From NCBI GenBank assembly GCA_037074705.1, contig CM073590.1, positions 184,234,746-184,298,745 of the forward strand: DNA of 64,000 nt, read 5' to 3'. The position numbers and the translations under genes are program-made. Source of the stretch: Zhengitettix transpicula. Lineage: Eukaryota > Arthropoda > Insecta > Orthoptera > Tetrigidae. Shown here piece by piece: positions 1-27,952 of the stretch (position 1 is the stretch's first letter; each line of letters starts with the position of its first letter). The notes beneath the pieces are model-generated. The model was not told the origin of the DNA, ran no database searches, and saw only the letters and a program-made list of their open reading frames with translations.

Positions 1-1339
1 GTCTTGGCATCAGTGACCTGACGACAATGGCAGAGCTAACTATCAAAATGTGTTTCACACAGGATATAAGCCAGGTTGAAACCCAAGAAATCTACATTCA
101 ACAAATTCACTGGGAAAATCTACATTCGCTAATATTATAAAAATTGATTAATTTTTTATGAAGATTGTAGTACAAAGATGTTCAAGTAAGGGATGTTTGA
201 AAGACATTGTCCATTCCTGAATCTTAGGTGGTAGTTTGGTTTTCACTGTTTAATATGAGTGTTGGCATATTGTGCAGGTTTGTTGTACCTAATGTTGATG
301 TCCTTGTTAAAATAGGTTTTTTTAATTGAAATTAATCTGTGTTTGCATATAAGTAGAAAGCAGCCTGGGAAATAGAAATACTAATATGTCTTTGCTAAGG
401 AGGTGATGTTAGTTATATATTCTCATATTTTACCCTATATCCAGCCTATCTGTGTACCAGTAGGTTGTAGCTGGCTGACCAATCCAATAGAATCAGTGAA
501 CAACCTTACCATATACCCAACATCTGTGAACCTCTAGTATACATATATAAAAAAAGTTGCAAATTTTGTTAGTTTGTTAGAATGTGTGTATGTTCCTAAT
601 AACCATCTTGACATTTATTAGTAAAGATATTGAATTGAATACTTTGTTATTTTATTTTCACTCTTTGTCACCTTTCTGACAAAGGACTCAGAAGTAGAGC
701 AAATTTGAAGTGCCTTTTAGGCTCTGTTTGCATGAGTCTTATGCTAACAATTCTTTGCACTAAGAGAGTAGAAGTTCACACCAATTTTCAGTGTGCGCCC
801 AGCACCATTATTAGTGTGCAGATATCAACATGCAATAGCCTACCATATAAAATTTGAAGACATTTATAAATGTTTTGCTTACTTCTCTGTCTCAAGCACA
901 CCAAAACCTTGTACATTCTTTGTATCTGCAACTTTTTACATTGATGTTTCCCATATGTTCTTTAGTTTGTTTGTGCAAAAATGTTCATGACCTTTAGTTC
1001 TTAAATAAAATTTATTGTAAATGAATCTAAATACACAGGATATAAGGTGGCCAAATGTCCTTTACTTGTTATTGTGTGTTTACTGACTCGACTGAGCTGT
1101 TCACTTTGAGAGCAGTGCAAAGAATTCGCAAGGCACCTACTTGTCACTTGACTACTATACATGGAATTTCTGAGGATATAAAATTAATTTTTTAACAAAA
1201 AGGAAAATTAATTAACAGTATGGTTATATATTAATTATAATGAAGAATTATTTTAATTGTTACTGTTATTTTATAATATACACTCAAGCTTAAAGTTTCT
1301 TTATTTTCTTAAAGATCAACATATGATTTAATTTGACAG
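1..1339 (+). other. E(z): E(z) intron, no exon seen
   Basis: This stretch precedes the first recognisable E(z) exon and ends with a usable 3' splice site (TTTGACAG at 1332-1339). I see no coding exon in it. Bases 1-90 resemble the core of the hairpin at 7.6-7.8 kb, including a shared GGTTGAAACC-like end, so an old repeat is probably present. The N-terminal E(z) exons (EED-binding part) must lie before the window. Confidence 0.6.
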
Positions 1340-17642
<16,303 letters not shown>

Positions 17643-17770
17643 CGGTGACATTATATGACATGGTAAGTGTTGCCTGTGTTTCCACCAAATAGCATACTTC
17701 CAAATGTACTTTTATGATGATATAACAATAAAATCAAAACACAAGTCAAAGAATAAAAAATAAATAAAAT
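17643..17770 (+). terminator. E(z) 3' UTR with poly(A) signal
   Basis: AATAAA lies at 17727-17732, about 85 bases after the stop, with further AATAAA-like sequence near 17753. A donor-like GGTAAGTG at 17661-17668, just after the stop, could allow a spliced UTR. Another poly(A)-like ATAAAT cluster lies near 19227. Confidence 0.5.
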
Positions 17771-18003
17771 CTTTCAATTGAATCTGTATTTTTTATTTAC
17801 TTTCTTATTCTCCATTTATTTTGCTTGTACAAAGCTAAAATATTTTATCTATTGGTTCAATTTCTAAATAAATTGGAGAAATTATGTCAGGACTTTTAAC
17901 AATTATATATAAAAAATTATGTTATATATATTCCTAATTAAATATATATTTACTGCAATTCCAACCGTAAACCTTTCCATTTGACCCCTTATATTTATAT
18001 ATA

Positions 18004-18178
18004 ACACATTTAGATATGAATGAGAGACAGCAAATTCAACTTTCCTGAAATCAATAGTTGGTCCAGTCAGTCTGAGATTTTTTAAAATTTTTGAGGGCCT
18101 GAGCCCCCTTTATCAGGAAGGAAGGTCTGAACTGAAGTTGACTTTGCTGTCTGTATTTCCTATCCAAATGTGTTATTT
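18004..18178. repeat. Foldback MITE, family 3 (short copy)
   Basis: The left end ACACATTTAGATATGAATGA with GAGACAGCAAA pairs with the right end GCTGTCTGTATTTCCTATCC and AAATGTGTT. It carries the AGTTGGTCCAGTC block shared with the 15.7 kb copy. Confidence 0.7.
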
Positions 18179-18240
18179 AATTTGATTTCGGCACATTTTA
18201 CGTAAGTGTTACATATATAATATTAGTAAGGTTATGACAT

Positions 18241-18537
18241 TGTCAAAAATAATTGTGATATTCGTATAGAAAGGAAAGAGATATAGCTTGTGGCTTACCT
18301 GAAAGTGAAATAGGGTGTAGCCATAGGGAACCAAAGGTTGTTCTTCAAATTTTCGGAGGCTCTCAGCCTCCTTCTTCAGGAAGGAGTGTTACACCATTCA
18401 GTGCACCGGCAGCAGTCCGCAGGCTGAAAGCCTCCGCAAATTTGAAGAACATCCTTTGGTTCCCTATGGCTACACCCTACTTCACTTTCAGGTAAGCAAC
18501 AAGCTATCTCTCTTTCCTTTCTGTACCAATATTGGAA
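18241..18537. repeat. Foldback MITE, family 2, complete copy
   Basis: Near full-length palindrome. Left GATATTCGTATAGAAAGGAA with GTGGCTTACCTGAAAGTGAA pairs with right TTCACTTTCAGGTAAGCAAC and TTTCCTTTCTGTACCAATAT. The inner AATTTTCGGAGGCTCTCAGC block also has an inverted partner. The loop is GC-rich near 18400. It lies downstream of E(z). Confidence 0.85.
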
Positions 18538-18584
18538 TTTTATATATATATGATATTAGTATGGATATTTATGGCATTGTCCAA

Positions 18585-18735
18585 AATAATTGCAATATTG
18601 GTATGGAAAGGAAAGAGAGATAGGTTGTGGCTTACCTGAAAGTGAAGTGCAGTGTTGCCATATGGAACTGAAGGTTGTTCTTCACTTTCAGGTAAGCCAC
18701 AACCTCTCCCTTTCCATACCAATATTGCAATTATA
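18585..18735. repeat. Foldback MITE, family 2, internally deleted
   Basis: Both ends are intact (AATTGCAATATTGGTATGGA and the inverse) but the middle is reduced to about 20 bases around GAACTGAAGGTTGTTCTTCA. It starts about 50 bases after the complete copy. Confidence 0.85.
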
Positions 18736-20946
18736 TATATGTGTGTTGTGTGTTTGAATTGTTAAAAAATGAAAATTATTGGTATGAATGAAAAACTTCC
18801 TTATCAGGTTTGCCACCCTTTTTCTCTCTTTCCTTCCTGTAACAAATGTAATGTAATCAATAAATAATATTATGTAATTCAATTAACATATTTTAGGTAT
18901 TTTATTATTATTATTAAATATAGGCCTTTTCCAGAAACCTGGCATAATGTCTGTCACTTGGATGAGAAGAATAGCTTGAATGTTAAATCTACTTGTAGTC
19001 TCAGAGTGTAACAAAGACCTTTGTTTTTAATAAATTCAACTTTGTAATGTTTAATTCTTTACTCAAGTTTTACGTATCACAAGTGGTATAAACTAAGATC
19101 ATTGTATTTTGTTATTCATCATTTCAAATACTATTAATCAAATAATTTTACTGATAATGTATATAATTCAGATTTTGTGATATGTACACTAATGCTTCAA
19201 GTTATGTAATTTATATGCTACATGTTAAATAAATGTTAAAAAAATTATTTGTATTTTCTTAATGCTTAAAACCTTTAATATAACCAATAAATTTTCTGAA
19301 TTTAAGTGTGAACATTAAATCAAACCATTAGATTTGGGTGCCTTGAGGAAGGTGGCTGATGCCTTTGAAAATTTGACATAAAAAATCTCATTAATTATTC
19401 AATTAGAATCAACATTTGACATTAATCATAATTCAGAAAGAAGTAATGTCTACAAATGTACCTTAGCCTAAGTAGATCATGAGATGATGTGGGCAGGTAA
19501 ACATTATTTGTAGTATATGATGATCTTGGAGAAGTATCTCCAATATGTGTCTCCTTTAGAAAGTTGAAACTTTATTTTTTTATATATAAGATCTATGTAG
19601 AAATTGAAAAACTAGGAACATTTTTACTGTATCTATTTCATAACATTGCAACAGGCTATTACAAACTGAATGAATATCCTAAACTTCCCTCTTCACAATA
19701 CAATTCCATGTCACTCTAATACAAAATACTTTGAGGAAAAGGTAGTGAGCGATTGTTTTGGAAGATTAAATTGATACGTAAATATCAACATTATTTTAAA
19801 ACTTCAGTTTGAAGTGGTATATCATAATTGAACTAATTGGTTGCAGAAACAAATTATCACTTGATTATTCTTTGAACAATATATATTCTCAGGCTTCTAA
19901 CAAAATTAAAAGAGATCTAGGTGTGGCATTTTTATGACGTTCACTGAATCATTTTCTAGCAAACTTTGCTAGAGAATATTTGTTCATTCATTACACCAAG
20001 AAAGACTGCATTCTTTATTTATTAGTCAAATAATTTCCAATTCAATTTAGTGCATACTGTGCTATCATTTTAATGCACTGGCCAGTTATGTTATTGAGTT
20101 ACTGAATATTAGATGAAATTTCATGAACCTCATGTCATATTTGTGGATGTCAATGACTAACTATGTTCATAGTAGACAACTAATAATTTTCTGTTAACTA
20201 AGTGAAATTCCCACAATGTATACTTTTTCTGGACAAATAGAATTAGAAATATATAAAAAGGGTTGAGATTATTTGTCTGCGTTTTTTGGACAATAAGACT
20301 TGAACAAATAAACTGAGAAACTCTGACAATAAAAAAAATTTACATATCTCAATATTATTGTGCAGGCTGTTGTTACAATAAATATGGAAATGTTGACATT
20401 TCTATGTAATTTATAGTGCTCAATTGTAGTATGTTGAAACTAAAAAATATATATACTGGTAGTGAAATTGCTATAACAGAATCATGGGAAAATGAGTTAA
20501 TGCTCAATTTTTAGCTGTACATACATTAGGTATATAAATTAAATTTATTCATATAATAATACAGTAATGCTTTGACAGACAATCTACTAGGTCTAGTATG
20601 TAGTTGCTGTCTACTATGACTATTGTGCATTTGTTTCTTATTATGAAATTTCTAGATTACAGATAGTCTTAAAAATGTAGTGTTTCTTTTGCTGAATTAG
20701 TAGTTTTATGCTTAATGAATACTTCTAAATCTGCAATGTACTGAAGAATTATAAAAATACTCTTAACAAACAATCAAACACATCTGAGTGTTGTGGATAT
20801 TTTAATCTCTGTATGGCTAACATATCTTGACTGATAAACACCAAAGCAGATTTATTATTTAAATATCTGTTTTTAAAAAAATATCTCATTATGTTTCAAA
20901 AATATAACATACACTAAATTATTTCTAAATAAAGGCTAAGTAAAGT
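18736..20946. other. No gene seen
   Basis: AT-rich intergenic DNA between the family 2 MITEs and the - strand zinc-finger exon. I see no coding exon or repeat that I can name. ATAAAT near 19227 could be a distal E(z) poly(A) site. Confidence 0.5.
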
Positions 20947-20952
20947 TTTATT
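20947..20952 (-). terminator. Poly(A) signal for the minus-strand finger exon
   Basis: TTTATT on the + strand reads AATAAA on the - strand, 31 bases after the stop codon. Confidence 0.5.
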
Positions 20953-20982
20953 TTTGACATTACATAGTTTTAATTATGTATA

Positions 20983-21233
20983 TCAGAATTTTTTTATTTT
21001 AAAAGGATGCATTCTTCTGATGTGTCGATTTAAATTTCCTTTCCATGTACATTTTGTTGGACAGTATGGGCAAGGGAATTGTGGTGGTTTACCACAAACT
21101 TGTTTTTTATGGGCTCGTAGACTTCCCAACCAGTGGTACACGTTCCCACAGCGATCACATGAATACGAGCCTGGTTCAGTCTGATATTGTGTAAACGAGG
21201 TACTTTCTTCTATTATGTGATTTTCATTTGTAC
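20983..21233 (-). CDS. lola-type zinc-finger terminal exon (minus strand)
   Basis: Read on the - strand, TTTTCAG precedes 21233. Two bases complete a codon and 83 codons follow, ending in TGA at 20985-20983. The exon carries a C2HC finger (CDRCGNVYHWLGSLRAHK with the final Cys in VCGK) and a C2H2 finger (CPYCPTKCTWKGNLNRHIRR then MH). A short acidic and polar lead precedes them. This finger pair with the conserved CGKPPQF linker is the signature of the alternative 3' exons of insect longitudinals lacking (BTB-zinc-finger transcription factor, axon guidance). The phase is the same as in the four + strand exons. The orientation is opposite. There is no damage. It could instead belong to a separate inverted gene. 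Confidence 0.75.
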
Positions 21234-21429
21234 CTGAAAAAGAAAAAAATTTTAAATGATAATTCCTAATTCATTCAAATAAAACAGCTTTGAAATAATA
21301 TTTCATTTCAACATTATGACAACTGAATATAGTTTGAGAGTAATTGGGCAATGACTGCAAATAAGACAAAGTGTAGATATTGAGAAAAAAAACTTCAATA
21401 TGAAACTTCTACAAACAACACAAATTAGA

Positions 21430-21513
21430 TGACAAAGTGTTCTCAGGATTCCAACTAGGTGATAATGCATTTTTATTTACTCCCCGGATTGCAATCCTGA
21501 GAACACTTTGTCA
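21430..21513. repeat. Perfect 21-base inverted repeat
   Basis: TGACAAAGTGTTCTCAGGAT(T) at 21430-21450 is exactly complementary to 21493-21513, with a 42-base loop. It lies about 200 bases upstream of the - strand finger exon, in what would be its intron. It could be a foldback transposon remnant or an RNA hairpin. Confidence 0.85.
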
Positions 21514-23744
21514 ACTACGTACACCTAGAAAGCCTTTGTTCGATGAACACAAATTAGACTTTATACAGGAACATTTAAGAACTCAATGTAATTCATCCCC
21601 TGGTAATATTTATATTTCAAGTGAGTTCTTACTTTCTTATTGCTGTTATATAAATTAATAAGATGTCATAACACTGTACAAGCTTGCCATTATACATATT
21701 AAAATATGTATGTAGTTAAAAAATTTATATTTACTGTTTGAGTAATTATTCTTAGTATACTCATATCCAGCACGAATTCATATACTTCCTGCAGCTACGA
21801 TTCATGCTAGTATATTTGAATTGAAATGTAAAAATCCTGGATTCAATTTCATGCAATGCTATGATTGGTATGAATACTCCAGACAAAACTGGCGGTGAAA
21901 TGTGATTATACCATTATGTAGTTTCTTCTTATGATCATAATATTCTCAGGTTTTGTTGGCCAAATAAATCTTTGTAGTTGCTATTCTCATTAAACCTAAA
22001 TTAAAATTCTTAGCATTTTTCTAAAATAGTTCTTGTCCTACTATTTCTACATTCCTGTGAAGACTGAAGTAAATACGTTTTGAGGAAGTATTCTCATCTT
22101 TGTGTGGCCATTTGTCAAGCTGGATAGTCATGTTTGAATAAAAAAAGACATGTTAACCTTGATGCAGAAAAATTCAGGATATCTCTCACTTTAAAGAGTT
22201 AAGCAACAGTGAGTGAAATGTAGTGCTCGCAATTTAATTAGTATATGGGGTGGTTGGTAAACAATTTGGCTAGTACATTTTTATTAATATTTTCTTGTAT
22301 TGTTAAAACACAGTACAAATCAAAGATTGAAGGGAAATATATATAATTAACAAAAGGTTGCTTTAAGTAATTAAATATATAACTCATTGTAAGTTTGTCC
22401 AAACATGATTATTTTGCCAAGATTTGAGCCCATAACCAAACGGTTATAGTTCTTTTCCACCTACCAGAACAGTTAAGAAAAGGTTTGGATATTTTAAAGC
22501 AAATTGTAAATAAAGCAATTTCTTATATCACTATCACAAAACCTTAATTAAAAAGACATAACTAATGCAAAGCCTAACAATTTGAAGACCATTTTCTAAT
22601 TCATGATGGTGAATGATTACTAATATATAACTATAGTGTATACAACAAACTAATTTAAAATTTCCGAACATAAATTAATTTACCAAATGAAATGCCACTT
22701 ATTCATTGTTACAATTATTACATATTGTCACCATATGACTTAACAATAATCAAGAAATAAAGTAAATGTGCATGACTATAGAGAAACTAAACAAAATTGC
22801 ATGAATTCTGTTTTCATACTTCTGAACAAGTTAAGATGACATAATTTATTTAAAAATAATGTCCTCTTCATATATTATAAAAACAGGAATCACTAAGATA
22901 ATACTTTATAGCCTTTAAATAAAATGTCAAAAAGTGTTCCAATATTCATTTATTTCTGTATCCCACATTTTTGCAATGATGCTTAAAAACATATATAGTA
23001 TATAATGAACCTTCCCTTCTTACAAATAATATGTTTAATTTTATTACATTGTTTATCTTATAAACGAAAACAATGGTTTCAATAATATTAAAGACAAGGA
23101 CACATTCCATAAAAAGAAAAGAGAAAAATCAATTTCCAAGCATTTTATTTAATAATATATCAAAATACAAAGTAGAACATAATCAAAATTAAGCCTCTCC
23201 CCGAATATGATTACACATCAGCAAACGTCAGCTAATTTGAATCCCTTTGATAAATGAAAACAAGGTATTCTCATTAACCAAATCTTGTAACACGGTATAT
23301 TTATCAGACACGATCACGTGAAAGAAAAATTATGAGATCTTATTCATTACATATCAGGTCACTTCACTAATTATTATTACTATTAGTATATAAAGAATTC
23401 AATTCTACAAATTTCTCAAAGATGATCCCTACCAAATATGAAACATCTTTGTTCTTTTCAGTTAAGGAATAGTCGTGCTCAATTCAATGTGCTGTGACAT
23501 GGATTTTTAGTTTCTTTAAATACCATAGCCCACAAACATAATATTTTTTAATACATTTTTATTAGCAGGTTACATACGATCTTTAAGATAAATTGATAGC
23601 ATGTACAATTTAATAAAAGTGTCTTGTTCTGATGTCGTGGAGAGGTGAGGTCCCAACAACGCCACCTCAGTTTCTATTGCACTCTATTGGTCAACATCTC
23701 TTCAGTCTTCGATTGTCAGTTGGTTGTAGTAACGGCCAAAGATA

Positions 23745-23769
23745 TATAGTTTATATATCTCTTTGGTAA
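23745..23769. repeat. TTTATATATCTCTTTG motif, copy 1
   Basis: CCAAAGATATATAGTTTATA runs into TATCTCTTTGG, forming a near-palindrome. The 16-base core also occurs at 28851-28866 (+) and 48311-48326 (complement). Confidence 0.6.
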
Positions 23770-24184
23770 CGGCTCTAGTAGTCGATTGGGATGGGTTTGA
23801 AGTTTAATATGGTGTTTACGATTTTTATCGTTGAAGACGTCTGCTACATATGGTGTATTGAGGTCAGTATGTAAGCTGATGACTTTATTTTATGAAGTCC
23901 ATTTTGAATTAAATAGTATCAAATATCAATTAAATACTAATCGGAACTACTTAACAACAAATAAACATCAAAGATAGTTTTACAATTTTTTAAAATTGCA
24001 TTAAATAATAAAATATCTATCATGTAGTCCAATAAATTATCTTCATTTTTACTGTTTTATTATTTGATTGCTACTTTCTACAGAATTAACATATACTTAA
24101 CAAATACTCGAAAAATAATGTTATATTTAATCTCAAACTATGAACAGTCAGAAAAAATGTCATTAGTTTTACAATATATATATA

Positions 24185-24219
<35 letters not shown>

Positions 24220-24460
24220 AATATCCACATAACAGATTAAAGAAATTAAGTACAAAATACAGATAGAAAATAAATTAATACCAAATTCCAACAATTGCTA
24301 TTATTAAACTTTATGTCTTAAGACTTTTTCTGGAAAAAAAATTGAGTCCTATCCCCGGGTTTCTCTTTTAAAATACAATATTTCCTTCAAACCTAGAATA
24401 TACTGCTCCATTCCTCCAGTTAGACACAATTATTCGTATTTGACGGCTCCCGCGTTTTTT

Positions 24461-24552
24461 GAAACACCAGATGAAAACAACAAGTATTATAGAAACGTGT
24501 GGTATTTAATTTAGCACTTATTTTTGTCTAGTATTTGGCTATTTATTTATTA
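24461..24552 (+). repeat. Family 1 MITE, truncated
   Basis: GAAACGTGTGGTATTTAATT and TTTTTGTCTAGTATTTGGCT match the right end of family 1. Confidence 0.6.
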
Positions 24553-26056
24553 AATAAATAATGAGATCTAGTAAATACATCCTCCTCAGTACGTTCGAAC
24601 TTGTTTTCTTTTCCCTCAATTTGATGGCATTTTTTTCTTCCTTTTGTGTATAGCTATGTCTCTTAAGAACTGAAAAAGAACGTTCCCCAATTACATTTCA
24701 AATAGTAATAGTTAATAATGTATTTATCTATATTACAAAATGTGGATTGCAAACCTCCTATTATTAGTTGTACATGTGTGCTGGGTTAGTTACATTCTCT
24801 TCTTTAACGAAGGCAATAAAATGAACAAGTTCATCTCTAGTTTTCTAACAGTTCCAGAACAAAACCAGTTATAAACTTCAAATTTTAACTGTGCATTATC
24901 ATTACTCTTGAAATCAGGGTGGTAAATTTATACAAACTAGCTAAAAAAATCATCCTAAAATCTGTCTTCAAACTTGCACGTGCCATACTGTGTAAAATCT
25001 GTTAATTTACGGTGTCAGTTATTTAAATAGTCAGCCTTATTTTTCGAAATAATTGTCATTTGTATGAGTAAAACGGCCTGTATAGAACTTTTTTTTCTTG
25101 ATTGTCATCGTTGTGCTTGTTAACTTTTGGGTTAAAGTATTGTATATTTTATGTCCAAGTACAACAATGACAGTTTGATCAACGAAAGCCTCACTATACC
25201 ACCACTGGAAAGAGCACAAGAAGTTGTGGCTTGTTCAAAATTATTGTTTGTAGTTATTATAGTAATTCTGAAAAGTTTTGAATATGGCATTTTCGTCGCG
25301 ATCTATTTCCTATAGATATATATTTTTGTAATATGTATAGTTTTTACAAGTCAACAATGCAGTTACACTGAGTCACATACAAATTATATATATGATCATA
25401 CAAAAAGAACAATTTCTTACAAAATACTGTCGTAGTTCACTTTTTAAAAATTAATTTATTGAATAATAACAGTCCTTCACTGGGAATATTTATTGAATAG
25501 TTGAAGAAGCGGTCTGCTCCCGTGCTAAGCTGTTCTGTTCAGGGAAGTATATACATGTTCAAACAAGTTCAAGTAGCGTCCTTTAAATTCTGTGTTAATT
25601 TTTCAATAATAGTGTAAATATTTTTAGCTTTTAGACGTAAATATTATAAATGCGGTACGCATGTAGTCACAAACGATCACATCTTCCTCTCAAAACCGAT
25701 TAGATTTTACTACCAATATCAGTCATTCTTTTGTAATATGCGAGTGCTGCTTTATGATACTTGCACCGATTGTTAACTAATAAAAATATATACTTCTGCT
25801 CAAAATAATAGTTATAGGTCATGAGTTATAGCACGCCTACGAAATGAGTAGTAGGATAACGGAGATGATGGCGGGTACTGAAGACTCACTAACGTAACGC
25901 TATTATTATTATTAAAAACATTTAGTATATTCTTGCGAACTGGATGTACAGATAGAGGGACATGACTATTTTACCACACCATTTACTTACCATCTCTTAA
26001 CTATTATGGATAATTTTTTTGACGTACAACATACCTCTATATATATATATATATAT

Positions 26057-27104
26057 TGTAATGCCAATTAATTAGGACATTAATTGTTTGAACATAAAAA
26101 TCTAAATTGTTTGAGAAATCCTTTGTAGCTTCGGTCCAGAACATAGCGACAATGAAGCCCAGCTCTGTTCCTTTGTCGGAAGGTCCGAAAAATGGCGTAT
26201 TGCGCGCTAAAATGCGAGACGAGAGTTCAGTTCACAGGAAAATATTGAGAGAAGCAGTTCGCGGAAAGACATCGTCATGGTATAACTGTTAGCTGGAGGA
26301 GAATTCAACAGAGTCGCCAATTAAAATTTAACAGAGTTAGTTGGTGCCTGGACATTTCTGAGAACAAAGTAAAACTTTCACGAGAGCATAACGTCGAAAC
26401 TTGTCAAGTAAAAGCAGTTTTGTGTCCATAGCCGGCCAGAAACAGTAAAATTTCAGTTTGAGTTCAATGCAGTAAAGACTGGCAAATCTACAGACCAAGG
26501 AATTCGCCTAAGGCAAGCAGTCAACAGGTAGCTGGCAACAAAAGGAGAGGATCATTCGAGTTCCTGACATCATATAAAATTTTGGCTTAGAATCAGTGTA
26601 AAATCTGTGAGTTTAGAATCAGTGTAAAATCCCGCAATAGTGTTTTCGAAAATGAAAGGTATGCTGGAATGCTGGGCAGATGTGAGTAACAATTTACAAA
26701 ACAATTAATTATGTAAACGTAATTGAAAGATAGAAGTCAGATTTCGTTCTCCGTTTCAATTTTTAATTCGTTCTAATCTTTTTACTTCTTAATTTCGTTC
26801 TCATTTTAAATTTCGTTCTAGTTTAATGGTCAAGTAAATTTATTTTCTTTTAATTGTGATTTGTTTGTTAATAAGATTATAAATATCAAACCCAGTGAAG
26901 ACCCTGAGAAGTTTAATATTTTAAATTTGTAATTTTTTGAGTTATTGACACAATATAAAGATTGTTAATAAATTTAATTAATTCTTTCATTTAATAAAAA
27001 GCCATCCATTTGATTATAACATTTTGACGCTTAACTTGAGGTAATCTCTTTAAAACTCTTTAAATTCATTAAAATAAAATAAATAAAGGCTTTTATTGTT
27101 ATTA
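26057..27104 (+). mobile_element. Solo LTR A (gypsy-type, TA-rich target)
   Basis: Starts TGTAATGCCAATTAATTAGG right after an ATAT run and ends before another ATAT run. It shares start, length and internal blocks (ATCAAACCCAGTGAAGACCC) with LTR B and LTR C. Its right end is degraded (ATTGTTATTA instead of ATTACA), so the end is uncertain. The ATAT duplication fits gypsy elements that prefer TATA targets. No internal coding part is present. Confidence 0.55.
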
Positions 27105-27116
27105 ATATATATATAT

Positions 27117-27952
27117 TGTAGTAATTAGTAATTAATCCATTGTTATAATTGCAAAGTAAAGAACTCATTATTAGACTATATAAAGCATACACCGCGACAA
27201 TGCGGGCGGCGAGTCAATAGAACCATTGTTGAGATATACGCAGTCAAAATTCTACGAGACGAAGAGACACAGTCAACGAGGAGAGACGAGTGTAGTTGGA
27301 AGTCAGACGCGGGCAAGTGGTTCATCGAGTAAAGTTTGGACATATAATTCGATCAAGTAAAGGTTACAGGAAAGTTTCTCAATAAGTAAAGCCACAAACA
27401 GTAACCTAATAATTTCCTGCCGCAGTAAAAAAACTCAATAAGTAAAAAGAGACCGTCACCGATGTCATCGAGAGGAAGTTGTTAACAATCCATCTAACCA
27501 TTAATCCGGAAGGAGTTGCAGTTTCCAGTTTCCAGAAGAGAGACCCAAAAGTTTCGACAAGTGTTTTGTAACCAATTTAAATTCAGTGATATCCCCAAAA
27601 ACGTGTGCACAGAAAACCCCAAAATCGAGACCTGGTCGGCCGTAAGTAAAAGAACTCTAAATTTATTTGTAAACCATTTCATTAAGATACGTCAGATCGT
27701 TCTTCAATTATTTCTTTTTTTCAATTATTTTCATTTCTTTAATTATTTCTTTTCTTTAATTTTTTGTTAGTAAATTTAAATTATTTTCACCCATTTATCA
27801 AACCCAGTAAAGACCCTGAGATTTTAAATATTATTGAGTAATTTTTTATATTGTATTAACTCCATGAATAAAATTGATTAATTAAGCTGTCACATGAATT
27901 CTTTTATTTAGCCATAGCCATTTAGACGCCTTTTTAATCAAATTTTATTACA
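27117..27952 (+). mobile_element. Solo LTR B
   Basis: Begins TGTAGTAATTAGTAATTAAT, ends TTTTATTACA, and is flanked on both sides by ATAT. It contains ATCAAACCCAGTAAAGACCC, as in LTRs A and C. Only a 12-base AT run separates it from LTR A. No coding capacity; the short frames inside are incidental. Confidence 0.6.

Larger units (their letters stand above)
21514..26052. other. No gene seen; small repeats
   Basis: AT-rich DNA without a coding exon that I can support; in particular no BTB exon. It includes a TA run (24174-24218), a partial family 1 MITE (24461-24552) and the TATA-like repeated motif at 23745-23769. Around 23640-23850 the base composition is less AT-rich, with CTATTGG and CGATTGG (CCAAT-like) motifs, so a promoter there is possible but unproven. 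Confidence 0.45.
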
